The notes under the pieces are model-generated. The model ran no database searches. It was not told the origin of the DNA and saw nothing but the letters and a program-made list of their open reading frames with translations. Both the position numbers and the translations under genes were made by a program. This document shows, piece by piece, positions 1 through 5,601 of a stretch of 5,601 nucleotides of DNA (the stretch's first letter is position 1; each line of letters opens with the position of its first letter). The stretch is taken from NCBI GenBank assembly GCA_031256015.1, contig JAIRRK010000165.1, positions 1 through 5,601 on the forward strand, in the 5' to 3' direction. This DNA is from Dysgonamonadaceae bacterium. Lineage in GTDB: Bacteria > Bacteroidota > Bacteroidia > Bacteroidales > Azobacteroidaceae.

Positions 1-257
1 ACCTTGTTATAACGTCCGTCATCTTTTCGCTTCATTGCATGAAGAATACGGCGTTGAACAGGTTTTAATCCGTCATTAATATGGGGAACAGCGCGGTCGG
101 TGATGACATAAGAGGCATAGTCCATGAACCATTCCTTATACATTCCCGATAAGACATGTCGATCTGCCTCATTTTTTTCTTCCGGAATGATATAACCGGA
201 ATGTTCTTTACTTAAATCTCCGTTGTCTGTTGTGTTATCTAAATCTTCAGGCTTCAT
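1..257 (-). CDS. parC: Topoisomerase IV subunit A, ParC type (N-terminal part, cut by window edge)
   Basis: Only the first 85 codons and two bases are in the window; the gene runs off the left edge. From known family function, the full protein is the DNA-cleaving subunit of a type IIA topoisomerase that pairs with ParE to unlink and relax chromosomes. The first ~35 residues are a polar, acidic leader ([14 protein letters not shown]...). Residues ~36-86 match the start of the GyrA/ParC breakage-reunion domain: [14 protein letters not shown] (39-52), then [18 protein letters not shown] (55-72) and DDGRYNKV (79-86). The QRR and GRYNKV wording is closer to Bacteroidota ParC-like proteins than to GyrA, which usually reads HRR here; this is from memory of the families. 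The catalytic tyrosine and quinolone-resistance positions lie beyond the edge. The ATG is two bases past the stop of the DUF349 gene, so the two are probably co-transcribed and perhaps translationally coupled. The subfamily (ParC versus GyrA) is fairly but not fully certain. Confidence 0.85.
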   Translation of the reverse strand, partial: MKPEDLDNTTDNGDLSKEHSGYIIPEEKNEADRHVLSGMYKEWFMDYASYVITDRAVPHINDGLKPVQRRILHAMKRKDDGRYNK

Positions 258-259
258 AT

Positions 260-2257
260 TTAATTTTCAGACTCCAAATTCTGATCGATTACTTCGATTT
301 TCTTTTCTATCAGTTTTAATTCTTCTTTCAGGCTTTCTATTTTGCGTTGCATTTCTTTTATCAATCCGCTTCCGCCTTTGGACGAGGCAGATAAGAAACC
401 GATATTATTTTCGTACGTTTGGATATCACCTCTCAATCGTTCGTAGTTACGCATCAGTCTTTCTCGTTCGGAATACAATCTGTTTTTTGATTTTCCTCCG
501 GAGGCCAAGTCATTCACATTCGATCTGAATGATTGCAAACGTCTTTCCGATTCATCCACTTTAAGTCGATCGAATTGTTTATCAACTGCTTCACGAAACT
601 CGTCGTAAACTTTATCTTTTTCTTTGAAAGGGACAAATCCTATTCTGTTAAATTCGGCGATATACTCTCTGATTTTGGATATTGCTTCCGGTGCAGGGAT
701 AGCTTCTTCCAAAGCATCGATATCCGCAATAATTTCTTTCTTTTTTTTCAGATTTTCTACTTCTTCGGTTTTCTGAGACGAAAAATGATTATTCTTTTGT
801 TCAAAGAAATAATCGCAGGCCGATATAAAACGTTTCCATATTGCTTCGGAATGTTTCCGGGCAACCGGACCGATTGTTTTCCATTCTTTTTGTAAAGCAA
901 TTAATTTGTTGGTTGCTTCTTTCCAGTCCTGACTGTCTTTCAAAGCTTCTGCTTGCTCGCAAAGAGCACTTTTCTTTTCCAGATTAAGTTCTATCGAGTC
1001 TTTGACTTCTTTATAAAATTCGCTTTTCTTTGTAAAGAAAACATCACAAGCCAAACGGAAACGATCAAATATTTTTACGTTGTGTTTTTTGGGAGCGAAT
1101 CCGATTGTTTTCCACTTTTCTTGAATATCCAATACTTTTTTATTCTGTTTGTTCCATTCTTTGAAATTATTCAATTGGGCATAATCAATGTTTTCGATTT
1201 CTTCGCAAAGAGATGTTTTTTCTTCCAAGTTACGTTGTTCCAAAGAGCGTAAATCTTCGAAATAACTTTGGTGTTTTTTATTGATTACTGTTGATGCTTT
1301 TTTAAATCTTTCCCAGATTTCTTCTCGAAATTCCCGGGCAACCGGACCAGTTTCCCGCCATTCCTGATGGAATTTTTGCAATTGGAAAAACGCAGAAACA
1401 ATGTCTTTTTCCTCGTCCAATTTTTCCACTGCCACGCAAAGAGCTTGTTTTAATTCCATGTTTTTCTTGAAATCATAATCTCTCATTTCATTATTGATCT
1501 TCAATAAGTCATAGAATTTTTCGCTGTAAAGTTGGTATTCTTTCCAGAGATTATTGGCTGCAGACTGAGGAATTAATTTCACTTCTTTCCACTGTTGTTG
1601 CAATTTTCTGAACTCATTATATATTTTGTAGAAATCGTCATTTTTCTCGATAAGTTCTTTCAAGCGTTCGATAATTGCTTTTTTAACTTCCAGATTTTCT
1701 TCTTTTATTTTTTCGATTTCAGCCGTCTGAGTAGCTCTTTTTTCTTTGAATATTCCCAATAATTCTTTCAGTTTGGTTTCAAATGAATCTTCTTCCGACT
1801 TGAAGTCGGCTTCCGGATTTCCCGCTTCGACAAAGGCTTTCTTTGCCGCATCGGTTTCTACTCTTTTTATTTTATAAAAAGCTTGCTTCAAAGCTTCTAC
1901 TCCCGTTTTTGAGCCTTCAGAAATATCTTCTTGAACAAGAATCGATAATTTTTCTATAATTTGTTCTTTGTCCAACTGTTCTATATCTGAATCTGTTTTT
2001 TCTTTTTTCTTTTCAGGAAGATTATCTACAGACTCGGAAACAAATTCGGTTTCAGTCGGTTTTGACTCGATAATATCCGGTTCGGTTTCAATCGGTTCTT
2101 TCTTTTCCTGTTCAATCGGATTACTTTCAATTGAAGCAACTGTTTCTTCTTCCTCATTTTGAGGGACGATTACTTGTTCGTTCGAAACCTTATCCAACTT
2201 TTCTTCTCCGGTCGCATTTTCATTTTCAATACGTTCCGCATCCATAGATTTATTCAT
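260..2257 (-). CDS. DUF349 repeat protein, five repeats, coiled-coil
   Basis: This 665-residue protein has no signal peptide or membrane segment, so it is probably cytoplasmic. Residues 1-95 are acidic and low-complexity (runs of E, P, S, T), likely disordered. Residues ~96-205 are helical and highly charged. Five DUF349 repeats follow, at roughly 208-275, 284-355, 363-435, 443-513 and 523-585. Each is marked by an aromatic-centred motif: WKEVKLIP (223), WRETGPVA (300), WKTIGFAP (382), WKTIGPVA (459) and the degenerate FNRIGFVP (536). Spacing between motifs is 77-82 residues, matching the known DUF349 unit. Residues ~590-665 are a heptad-like coiled coil ([19 protein letters not shown]). DUF349 has no established biochemical function that I know of, so none is assigned. 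The first ATG (2257) was chosen; the ATG at codon 5 (2245) is a possible alternative, and there is no Shine-Dalgarno site to decide. It is followed after 2 bases by the parC-type gene. Confidence 0.9.
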   Translation of the reverse strand: MNKSMDAERIENENATGEEKLDKVSNEQVIVPQNEEEETVASIESNPIEQEKKEPIETEPDIIESKPTETEFVSESVDNLPEKKKEKTDSDIEQLDKEQIIEKLSILVQEDISEGSKTGVEALKQAFYKIKRVETDAAKKAFVEAGNPEADFKSEEDSFETKLKELLGIFKEKRATQTAEIEKIKEENLEVKKAIIERLKELIEKNDDFYKIYNEFRKLQQQWKEVKLIPQSAANNLWKEYQLYSEKFYDLLKINNEMRDYDFKKNMELKQALCVAVEKLDEEKDIVSAFFQLQKFHQEWRETGPVAREFREEIWERFKKASTVINKKHQSYFEDLRSLEQRNLEEKTSLCEEIENIDYAQLNNFKEWNKQNKKVLDIQEKWKTIGFAPKKHNVKIFDRFRLACDVFFTKKSEFYKEVKDSIELNLEKKSALCEQAEALKDSQDWKEATNKLIALQKEWKTIGPVARKHSEAIWKRFISACDYFFEQKNNHFSSQKTEEVENLKKKKEIIADIDALEEAIPAPEAISKIREYIAEFNRIGFVPFKEKDKVYDEFREAVDKQFDRLKVDESERRLQSFRSNVNDLASGGKSKNRLYSERERLMRNYERLRGDIQTYENNIGFLSASSKGGSGLIKEMQRKIESLKEELKLIEKKIEVIDQNLESEN

Positions 2258-2291
2258 GACACAACAATTTAATTTGAATACTATTATCCCA

Positions 2292-2322
2292 AAAACATAA
2301 ATATCAGCACAAAGCTATTAAA
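2292..2322 (-). promoter_or_regulatory. Weak Bacteroidota-type promoter candidate before the DUF349 gene
   Basis: On the minus strand TTTA (2319-2322) is followed after exactly 19 bases by TATGTTTT (2292-2299). This is 3/4 and 7/8 to the Bacteroidota -33 (TTTG) and -7 (TAnnTTTG) boxes, and would give a leader of about 30 bases before the ATG at 2257. The 105-base gap is AT-rich, so a match this good can occur by chance. It is supported by position, between a possible ispG terminator and the DUF349 start, rather than by sequence strength. Confidence 0.3.
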
Positions 2323-2331
2323 ATTTTTTAT

Positions 2332-2360
2332 AAAATTACCTTTCCCTCGGGAAAAAATAA
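2332..2360 (-). terminator. Possible weak intrinsic terminator after ispG
   Basis: Three bases beyond the ispG stop codon the minus strand can fold TTTCC-CGAG-GGAAA (2341-2354, five pairs around a tetraloop). The stem extends through two G-U pairs and, past one bulged base, TTA/TAA (2336-2338 with 2358-2360). A TTTT tract follows (2335-2332). The stem is AU/GU-rich and the U tract short, so termination may be partial and read-through into the DUF349 gene is possible. Confidence 0.4.
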
Positions 2361-2362
2361 CT

Positions 2363-4213
2363 TTAACATGAAGTATTCGATGAAATAAGCTTAAGTAATT
2401 CTTCCACTGCCTTTTCAGCAGAAATACTTTTTAACACACATTCTTTCCCTCTGTATAAGCTGACTTTTCCTGCTCCTGCTCCCACATATCCATAGTCTGC
2501 ATCAGCCATTTCTCCGGGTCCGTTGACAATGCATCCCATGACGGCAATTTTCATTCCTTTCAGATGAGATGTTTCTTGTTTTACTTTTTTTATGACGGTT
2601 TGCAGATCAAACAAAGTTCTTCCGCATCCCGGACAGGAAATATATTCGGTTTTACTGATTCTCCGTCCTGAAGCCTGTAATATCCCGAAACTGCAATCAT
2701 TGATTGTTTGCGGAGAAATATCCGAATTTCGATTCGATAACATAATGCCGTCAGTCAACATATCCAAGAAGAACGAGCCGGTGTCTATGGCCGCTTTGAT
2801 TTGAAAAGCGTCTTTATTTGTTTCGGAAAGGCTTGCTTGAATAATAACCGGATTTCCGATTTCTTCTTCCATTAATCGATGAATGAATGCTTTTTGTTCA
2901 TAAATATTCGATAAGTCGGAAGAGAGAATAATCACGGATTCTTTTTTTTGCTTCAAGGATTGGATTAAATCCCGATTCAAATCGGGATATTTTAAGGCGA
3001 TAAAGTTCATACCGTTGTCGTATCCCATCCAAGAATCTTTTTCCTGAGCGGTAAACAACGGATATGTATTTTTTAAGGATGAGAAAGACGAAAAATCGAC
3101 AATAAACGAAATTTGTTCCGGTTCGACAGCCGGTTTTTTCTTTCCGGTATAAATATAATCCGGAGCAGGACCCGAAAAATCGACTGTTATATCTTCCATT
3201 TTCGATTGATCGGAAATCACAACCGGAACGTGATTTCCTCCTGTATTTTTTACGGATTTCGTTTTTCTTCTTATCGGATCGAAGCCGTTATATTGCTGAG
3301 AAACAGATTGTTTAATGGCCTGAAATCTCCCTTTTTCCTGAACATAATCGACCAATAACCGGGCAACCGAAATCTCGGCTTCCGGATCTTCACTCAGCGA
3401 AACTCGAATCGTATCCCCGATTCCTTCAAGTAATAAAGTTCCGATTCCTACCGCTGAACGTATCCTGCCGTCTTCTCCCTCTCCGGCTTCCGTAACTCCC
3501 AAATGCAGAGGAAAATTCATTTGTTCCCGGTTCATTTGTTCAACCAAAAGCCGAACCGTTCGAACCATTACGAAAGAATTTGAGGCTTTGATCGAAATCA
3601 CGACTTGCCTGAAATTTTCGGCAACACAAATCCGTAGAAATTCCATGCAAGATTCAACCATTCCTTGCGGAGTATCACCGTATCGACTCATGATTCGGTC
3701 GGAAAGAGAGCCGTGATTGACGCCTATCCGAATAGCGGTATTGTGTTCTTCGCAAGTGTGAAGAAGAGGAATAAACCGCTCTTTTATTTTTTCGATTTCT
3801 TGCTCGTATTCTTCATCGGTATAATCGAAAGTTTGAAACGTTTTAACAGGGTCGGCGAAATTTCCCGGATTGATTCGAACTTTTTCGATTATCCGGGCGG
3901 CGGCTTCCGCTACCTTGGGATTGAAATGAATATCTGCAATCAAAGGCGTTCGGTATCCGGCTTGATGCAATTCGGCTTGAATGTTTTTTAGATTTTCGGC
4001 TTCGCGAATACCTTGAGTCGTTAAACGGACATATTCTCCTCCGGCATCAACAATATCGATAATTTGACGAACACTGCTTTTAGTGTCCATTGTGGAAGTG
4101 TTCGTCATGGATTGGATACGGATAGGATTTTCGTCTCCCATCGGGATATTTCCTATCATAACAGAAGAAGATTTTCTTCTGTTGTATTCAAAAATCGATT
4201 TTTCGTTGGTCAT
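2363..4213 (-). CDS. ispG: 4-hydroxy-3-methylbut-2-enyl diphosphate synthase (IspG/GcpE), long form
   Basis: IspG catalyses the next-to-last step of the MEP isoprenoid pathway, reductively opening the cyclic diphosphate MEcPP to HMBPP with a [4Fe-4S] cluster and electrons from flavodoxin or ferredoxin. The N-terminal TIM-barrel domain (~10-290) shows IRIQSMTNTSTMDT (31-44), GGEYVRLTTQG (58-68), LIADIHFNPKVA (91-102), KVRINPGNF (111-119), IRIGVNHGSLSDR (161-173) and LHLGVTEAGEGEDGRIRS (236-253). The C-terminal cluster domain has Cys527 and Cys530 in CPGCGRTLFD, Cys561 in GCIVNGPGE, and Glu568. These three Cys plus Glu are the ligands known from Aquifex and E. coli IspG, and the spacings agree. 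Between the domains lies a weakly patterned insert (~300-515), as in the three-domain IspG of plants, chlamydiae and Bacteroidota; E. coli IspG (about 370 residues) lacks it. All key residues are present. It begins 21 bases after the purE stop and is probably the last gene of the gcvH-purE-ispG operon. Confidence 0.97.
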   Translation of the reverse strand: MTNEKSIFEYNRRKSSSVMIGNIPMGDENPIRIQSMTNTSTMDTKSSVRQIIDIVDAGGEYVRLTTQGIREAENLKNIQAELHQAGYRTPLIADIHFNPKVAEAAARIIEKVRINPGNFADPVKTFQTFDYTDEEYEQEIEKIKERFIPLLHTCEEHNTAIRIGVNHGSLSDRIMSRYGDTPQGMVESCMEFLRICVAENFRQVVISIKASNSFVMVRTVRLLVEQMNREQMNFPLHLGVTEAGEGEDGRIRSAVGIGTLLLEGIGDTIRVSLSEDPEAEISVARLLVDYVQEKGRFQAIKQSVSQQYNGFDPIRRKTKSVKNTGGNHVPVVISDQSKMEDITVDFSGPAPDYIYTGKKKPAVEPEQISFIVDFSSFSSLKNTYPLFTAQEKDSWMGYDNGMNFIALKYPDLNRDLIQSLKQKKESVIILSSDLSNIYEQKAFIHRLMEEEIGNPVIIQASLSETNKDAFQIKAAIDTGSFFLDMLTDGIMLSNRNSDISPQTINDCSFGILQASGRRISKTEYISCPGCGRTLFDLQTVIKKVKQETSHLKGMKIAVMGCIVNGPGEMADADYGYVGAGAGKVSLYRGKECVLKSISAEKAVEELLKLISSNTSC

Positions 4214-4234
4214 TTGCAGGGAAGAAGAAATCCG

Positions 4235-4741
4235 TTAATTTGTTTTGAATTTATATTGTATTGCAGCCAATTCGTTGTTTGCTTTAACAATTTTATCTTT
4301 CAGGCTTTCTTTGTAGTTAGCCAATTTTTGTTTCAAATGATCATCTTTGACCGATAATATTTGAGCTGCCAAAATAGCGGCATTCATGGCTCCATTGATT
4401 CCGACGGTAGCGACAGGGATTCCGGGAGGCATCTGAACGATTGCGAGTAAAGCATCCATTCCGTTTAACGAGGCGTTGATCGGCACTCCTATTACAGGCA
4501 AAGCCGTCATGGAAGCAATCACTCCCGGAAGATGTGCCGCCATTCCCGCGGCAGCAATGATTACTTCGATTCCTCTTTTTCCCGCGTTTCCGGCAAATTC
4601 TTCAACTTCTGCGGGAGTACGATGTGCAGAAAGAGCATGAATTTCAAAAGGGATTTCAAATTCGTCGAAAAGGTTGGCGGCTTTTTCCATAATGGGAAGA
4701 TCGGATGTACTTCCCATTATTATACTTACAACCGGTTTCAT
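4235..4741 (-). CDS. purE: N5-carboxyaminoimidazole ribonucleotide mutase, class I PurE
   Basis: Cytoplasmic enzyme of de novo purine synthesis. Class I PurE converts N5-CAIR, made by PurK, into CAIR. The 168-residue length fits the family (E. coli about 169). The N-terminal nucleotide-binding signature IIMGSTSDLP is at 7-16. The catalytic-loop motif SAHRTP is at 38-43, with His40 corresponding to E. coli His45. AAAGMAAHLPGVIA (63-76) and GMDALLAIVQMPPGIPV (94-110) complete the active site. The AAHLPG wording and the length point to class I (mutase) rather than the class II carboxylase of animals; this is inferred from motifs. The ATG at 4741 is firm because it overlaps the gcvH stop by one base (TAATG), a layout typical of translational coupling. 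There is no purK in the window, so the partner enzyme must be encoded elsewhere. Confidence 0.97.
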   Translation of the reverse strand: MKPVVSIIMGSTSDLPIMEKAANLFDEFEIPFEIHALSAHRTPAEVEEFAGNAGKRGIEVIIAAAGMAAHLPGVIASMTALPVIGVPINASLNGMDALLAIVQMPPGIPVATVGINGAMNAAILAAQILSVKDDHLKQKLANYKESLKDKIVKANNELAAIQYKFKTN

Positions 4742-5121
4742 TACTGTCCGATAAATGATCGATATTGATCGGCAGTCAGTAACGAATCTAACTGAGAAGC
4801 GTCTTTTACTTCTATTTCAATAATCCATCCGTCTTTATAAGGATCGGAATTAACCAATTCAGGCTGATCTTCCAAATCTCCATTGACTTTAACAACAAGT
4901 CCTGTTACGGGCATTAAAAGCTCCGAAACTGTTTTTACGGCTTCAATCGAACCGAAAGTTTTGTTTTTCTCGATGGTTGCACCTTCGGTATCGACATCAA
5001 CGAAAACAATTTCTCCCAACTGATCTTGAGCATAATCAGTGATTCCTACATAAGCCGTAGCTCCTTCTACACGAATCCATTCGTGATCTTCTGTGTACTT
5101 TACATTTTTAGGAAATTCCAT
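4741..5121 (-). CDS. gcvH: Glycine cleavage system H protein
   Basis: GcvH is the small lipoylated shuttle of the glycine cleavage complex. Its lipoyl arm carries the aminomethyl group from the P protein (decarboxylase) to the T protein (aminomethyltransferase) and is reoxidised by the L protein, giving 5,10-methylene-THF, CO2 and ammonia. The 126 residues match the usual length (about 125-130). The N-terminus KYTEDHEWIRVEG (8-20) and GITDYAQDQLGEIVFVDV (26-43) are typical, and the lipoyl site is Lys63 in GSIEAVKTVSELL (57-69). The C-terminal part includes LVNSDPYKDGWIIEIE. gcvP and gcvT are not in the window. The ATG at 5121 lies about 48 bases downstream of a strong promoter match. The stop overlaps the purE start by one base, making this the first gene of the apparent gcvH-purE-ispG operon. 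Its product (one-carbon units on folate) feeds purine synthesis, which makes the pairing with purE metabolically plausible. Confidence 0.97.
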   Translation of the reverse strand: MEFPKNVKYTEDHEWIRVEGATAYVGITDYAQDQLGEIVFVDVDTEGATIEKNKTFGSIEAVKTVSELLMPVTGLVVKVNGDLEDQPELVNSDPYKDGWIIEIEVKDASQLDSLLTADQYRSFIGQ

Positions 5122-5168
5122 TTTTCTTGATTTTCAAAAGTTGATTATAAATTTAATTTTCTTGGAGT

Positions 5169-5296
5169 ACAAATGTAGGTGAAATAATTGAATTTTCATA
5201 AAAAAGATGATCTATGAACTCATTAAAACTTTTTAATTTGCGTTTTTTGCAAAAAGAGGTGTTCGAAAAGAGCCGGGAAGGGCCGCTTCCTGCACG
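5169..5296. repeat. Direct repeat copy 1, gcvH-proximal (128 bp)
   Basis: It aligns without gaps to 5434-5561 at an offset of 265 bases, with 8 mismatches in 128 positions by hand count (about 94%). The left end falls on the -7 box of the gcvH promoter, so the repeat brings the promoter with it. The right end has a small inverted repeat, GGAAG (5276-5280) with CTTCC (5286-5290). Copy 1 also holds a perfect 12-base palindrome TTTTTGCAAAAA (5244-5255) that one substitution breaks in copy 2. Beyond both ends the sequences diverge, apart from weak similarity on the gcvH side. The repeat family is not recognised. Confidence 0.95.
5170..5200 (-). promoter_or_regulatory. Promoter P1 of the gcvH-purE-ispG operon
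   Basis: On the minus strand TACATTTG (5177-5170) is a perfect match to the Bacteroidota -7 consensus TAnnTTTG. Exactly 19 bases upstream is TATG (5200-5197), 3/4 to the -33 box TTTG. Transcription would start a few bases downstream, near 5163-5166, leaving a leader of a little over 40 bases before the gcvH ATG. That is too short for a glycine riboswitch. The boxes are described in the literature for this phylum; use here is inferred from match and position. Confidence 0.7.
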
Positions 5297-5304
5297 CAAC
5301 GTAC

Positions 5305-5345
5305 AAAAAACGAAACAGTCGCCCTCTTCACGAGGACAACTGTCG
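5305..5345 (-). terminator. Intrinsic terminator between the repeat copies
   Basis: ACAGTCGCCCTC (5315-5326) pairs with GAGGACAACTGT (5332-5343) around a 5-base loop, 10 of 12 positions matching. Two more pairs (CG 5311-5312 with CG 5344-5345) close the stem past an AA bulge. On the minus strand the hairpin is followed at once by six T (5310-5305), the classic rho-independent layout. The plus strand has no T tract after the hairpin. It would stop minus-strand transcripts from promoter P2 or from a gene beyond the right edge, isolating gcvH so that it depends on P1. Confidence 0.65.
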
Positions 5346-5360
5346 CAGTACCAAGTTAAC

Positions 5361-5399
5361 AAATAAGTTTTTGAGTTGGACTTTAACAACTTCTTATTT
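5361..5399 (-). repeat. Bulged inverted repeat (RNA hairpin candidate)
   Basis: AAATAAG (5361-5367) and CTTATTT (5393-5399) are perfect complements. Inside them AGTTG (5374-5378) and CAACT (5387-5391) also pair, giving a two-part stem of 12 pairs with a 6/1 asymmetric internal loop and an 8-base terminal loop. It lies within the candidate transcript between P2 and the terminator. The pairs are mostly A-T, so stability is modest. Confidence 0.5.
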
Positions 5400-5433
5400 C
5401 AGAAGGTTACTACAAATCAAAAATTCTCAAGGA

Positions 5434-5561
5434 ACAAATGTAGGTAAAATAATTGAATTTTCATAAAAAAGATGATTAATGAACTCATTAAAACTTTTTA
5501 ATTTGCGTTTTTTGCGAAAAGAGGTGTTCGAAAAAAGCCGGGAAGGGCTGCTTCATGCGCG
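5434..5561. repeat. Direct repeat copy 2, gcvH-distal (128 bp)
   Basis: This is the second copy of the repeat at 5169-5296, in the same orientation. It keeps both promoter boxes intact. At its right edge is a short perfect inverted repeat, TGCGC-GGA-GCGCA (5556-5568), that copy 1 lacks. On the minus strand AGCC-CTTCCC-GGCT (5549-5536) is followed by TTTTT, a weak terminator-like motif whose copy 1 equivalent keeps the pairing with a G-U pair. Confidence 0.95.
5435..5465 (-). promoter_or_regulatory. Promoter P2, duplicate of P1 in repeat copy 2
   Basis: Minus-strand TATG (5465-5462), 19 bases, then TACATTTG (5442-5435): the same boxes and spacing as P1, with one substitution in the spacer. 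It faces gcvH from about 310 bases upstream, but an intrinsic terminator (5305-5345) lies in between. It is therefore more likely to drive a short RNA than gcvH unless the terminator leaks. Confidence 0.5.
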
Positions 5562-5601
5562 GAGCGCAGTGGTGGCAATCCGTTTTTCAGTTCGCATTTG
5601 C

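Larger units (their letters stand above)
5305..5430 (-). ncRNA. Candidate small RNA between promoter P2 and the terminator
   Basis: A transcript from P2 should begin near 5430 and end at the U tract near 5305, about 125 nt. The plus strand shows no CAT between 5297 and 5433, so the RNA has no ATG and is unlikely to code. Its upstream half can form a hairpin from AAATAAG (5361-5367) with CTTATTT (5393-5399), continuing inward with AGTTG (5374-5378) and CAACT (5387-5391); its 3' half is the terminator hairpin. It is not a family I recognise. It could equally be an abortive leader made by a duplicated promoter. Nothing here shows that it is expressed. Confidence 0.35.
5122..5601. other. 480-base gene-free regulatory and repeat region upstream of gcvH
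   Basis: No credible protein gene is present on either strand. The region contains two copies of a 128-base direct repeat, a Bacteroidota-type promoter in each copy, and, between the copies, an inverted repeat and an intrinsic terminator. There is no transposase fragment, tRNA-like fold or CRISPR pattern, and I see no glycine riboswitch. The next gene on the minus strand must lie beyond the right edge. The last 40 bases (5562-5601) are unlike the sequence next to the first repeat copy, so the repeat boundary is probably real. Confidence 0.75.

Noticed and set aside
857..1349. Repeated DNA string around GGGCAACCGGACC (near 857-871 and 1335-1349)
   Set aside because: It encodes the same GPVAR motif in DUF349 repeats 2 and 4, so it reflects protein repeat structure and not a separate DNA element.
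223..4768. Several plus-strand open frames of 64-120 codons across the DUF349, ispG, purE and gcvH genes
   Set aside because: They are antisense shadows of well-supported minus-strand genes, rich in Phe and Ser as expected from reversed Lys/Glu codons, with no family motifs.
5122..5300. Glycine riboswitch before gcvH
   Set aside because: The leader from P1 is only a little over 40 bases, and I see none of the conserved glycine-aptamer core segments in it or further upstream.
5153..5389. 78-codon minus-strand open frame upstream of gcvH (Cys-rich N-terminal part)
   Set aside because: It needs a TTG start, has no recognisable domain, and lies across the terminator hairpin, repeat copy 1 and the gcvH promoter. 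Substitutions between the repeat copies in this frame are not biased to silent positions.
5554..5601. Short minus-strand frame open at the right edge, ending TGA at the repeat border
   Set aside because: Only about 15 codons are visible, with no recognisable C-terminal motif. It could be the tail of a gene outside the window but cannot be supported.
5122..5601. CRISPR array or insertion sequence
   Set aside because: There are only two repeat copies, far too long for CRISPR repeats, and there is no transposase fragment or clear terminal inverted repeats at the element ends.

Overview
The window looks like chromosomal DNA from a member of the Bacteroidota, probably Bacteroidales. The evidence is: AT-rich DNA with no clear Shine-Dalgarno sites before the genes; a promoter matching the Bacteroidota -33/-7 pattern (TAnnTTTG); the long, insert-containing form of IspG; a DUF349-repeat protein; and a ParC-type topoisomerase with the N-terminus usual in that phylum. 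This is inferred from protein and promoter style, not from a database search. Every gene I can support is on the minus strand, so the biological order runs from the right edge to the left edge.

Right part (5122-5601): about 480 bases with no credible gene. It holds two copies of a 128-bp direct repeat (5169-5296 and 5434-5561, offset 265, no gaps, 120/128 identical by hand count). The gcvH-proximal end of each copy carries the same Bacteroidota-type promoter on the minus strand. Between the copies, on the same strand, lie a bulged hairpin and a good intrinsic terminator (5305-5345). The second promoter followed by that terminator would make an RNA of roughly 125 nt with no ATG in it. This is the most interesting part of the window.

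Middle (2363-5121): a compact apparent operon gcvH - purE - ispG. gcvH encodes the lipoyl carrier of the glycine cleavage system, purE the N5-CAIR mutase of purine synthesis, and ispG the iron-sulfur HMBPP synthase of the MEP isoprenoid pathway. The gcvH stop and purE start share one base (TAATG), and purE and ispG are separated by 21 bases. A possible weak terminator follows ispG at once.

Left part (1-2257): a second apparent two-gene unit. It starts with a 665-residue cytoplasmic protein that has five DUF349 repeats and coiled-coil ends. Two bases after its stop codon begins the 5' part of a ParC-type topoisomerase IV subunit A gene, cut by the window edge after 85 codons. A weak promoter candidate precedes the DUF349 gene.

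The five proteins are housekeeping in character. The link of glycine cleavage (one-carbon units) to purine synthesis is metabolically sensible; the addition of ispG is most simply co-expression of growth-related enzymes. The DUF349 protein's role is unknown.
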